Part shown: in pieces, positions 63,904 through 64,000 of the stretch
Layout: every line of letters starts with the position of its first letter
Position numbering within the stretch: the stretch's first letter is position 1
Source: Corynebacterium tuberculostearicum
Lineage (GTDB): Bacteria > Actinomycetota > Actinomycetes > Mycobacteriales > Mycobacteriaceae
Reading direction: 5' to 3'
Length of the DNA stretch: 64,000 bases
Assembly (NCBI RefSeq): GCF_016894265.1
Contig: NZ_CP069791.1
Span: forward strand, 620,001-684,000
Program-made: the position numbers and the translations under genes
Notes under the pieces: model-generated
Database searches by the model: none
Told to the model about the DNA's origin: nothing
What the model saw: the letters and a program-made list of their open reading frames with translations, nothing else

Positions 63904-64000
63904 CTAGCGGTTATTAAGCAGCGCAGCCAGGGGACGGAATGGCTGCAGCCATGCACCACCCTCTGGCAGATTATCCAGGTTCACGCGCGGTAGCGGCTCG
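63904..64000 (-). CDS. C-terminal fragment of an unidentified protein
   Basis: Only the last 32 codons lie in the window, ending EGGAWLQPFRPLAALLNNR before TAG (63906-63904). The codon use and the tight spacing to mmpL (12 bases, with its stop just ahead of the AGGAGG) suggest a real gene in the same operon. In related genomes the neighbour upstream of the mmpL gene is a NYN-domain protein or a tRNA methyltransferase; I cannot tell which this is. Confidence 0.6.
   Translation of the reverse strand, partial: EPLPRVNLDNLPEGGAWLQPFRPLAALLNNR

Overview
The window is chromosomal DNA of moderately high GC content from a Corynebacterium. The species cannot be fixed from the sequence alone. The assignment rests on the mycolic-acid/arabinogalactan locus (glf, glfT2, a PAP2 phosphatase, ubiA-type DPPR synthase, aftB, two mycolyltransferases, cutinase-like hydrolase, fadD32, pks13, accD3, mmpL). 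It is supported by the farR-serS-acyltransferase block, the ldh-glycerophosphodiesterase pair and a second yidC, all arranged as in known corynebacteria. Gene density is very high and no gene-free stretch much exceeds 300 bases. I saw no rRNA, tRNA, IS element, prophage or CRISPR array.

Layout. 1-7.1 kb: a truncated RluA-type pseudouridine synthase, a possible 47-residue peptide, a tandem universal stress protein, a GlsB-type membrane protein, a TetR regulator with an adjacent perfect palindrome, a YidC paralogue, a class E sortase with a 50-residue membrane partner, a DUF2020 lipoprotein and a NarL-type two-component system. 7.1-13.1 kb: an lsr2-like gene broken by a frameshift in a C6 run, a DUF6474 protein, a RecB-like putative nuclease, a polytopic NnrS-like membrane protein, and a divergent MFS transporter/LysR pair. 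13.1-28.9 kb: sodA, msrA, an alpha/beta hydrolase, ldh, a glycerophosphodiester phosphodiesterase, an LCP ligase, a CPBP protein, an amidase, pheA, a phosphatase, a zincin, a septum-formation protein, farR, serS and a long PlsC-type acyltransferase.

28.9-34.1 kb holds a glycerol operon (glpD-glpF-glpK) followed by a HAD hydrolase. 34.1-63.9 kb is the cell-envelope region. Glf and GlfT2 supply and polymerise galactofuranose. The PAP2 protein and UbiA make decaprenyl-phosphoryl-ribose for the arabinose donor, and AftB caps arabinan. FadD32, Pks13 and AccD3 condense fatty acids into the corynomycolate precursor. MmpL exports mycolate as trehalose monomycolate. The two antigen-85-like mycolyltransferases then transfer it in the envelope. 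An HNH nuclease and an aldehyde dehydrogenase interrupt this block between the two mycolyltransferase genes.

The most unusual signals are: the frameshifted lsr2 with an ATT codon at its expected start; a 31-residue unannotated hydrophobic peptide gene after accD3; a leader after glf that pairs a maximal Shine-Dalgarno with a 16S-tail-like sequence ahead of a small basic ORF containing a terminator-like hairpin; a low-molecular-weight-phosphatase-like protein lacking its catalytic Cys loop; a 10-bp inverted repeat between fadD32 and pks13; and six convergent gene pairs whose stop codons interlock in 4 bases.
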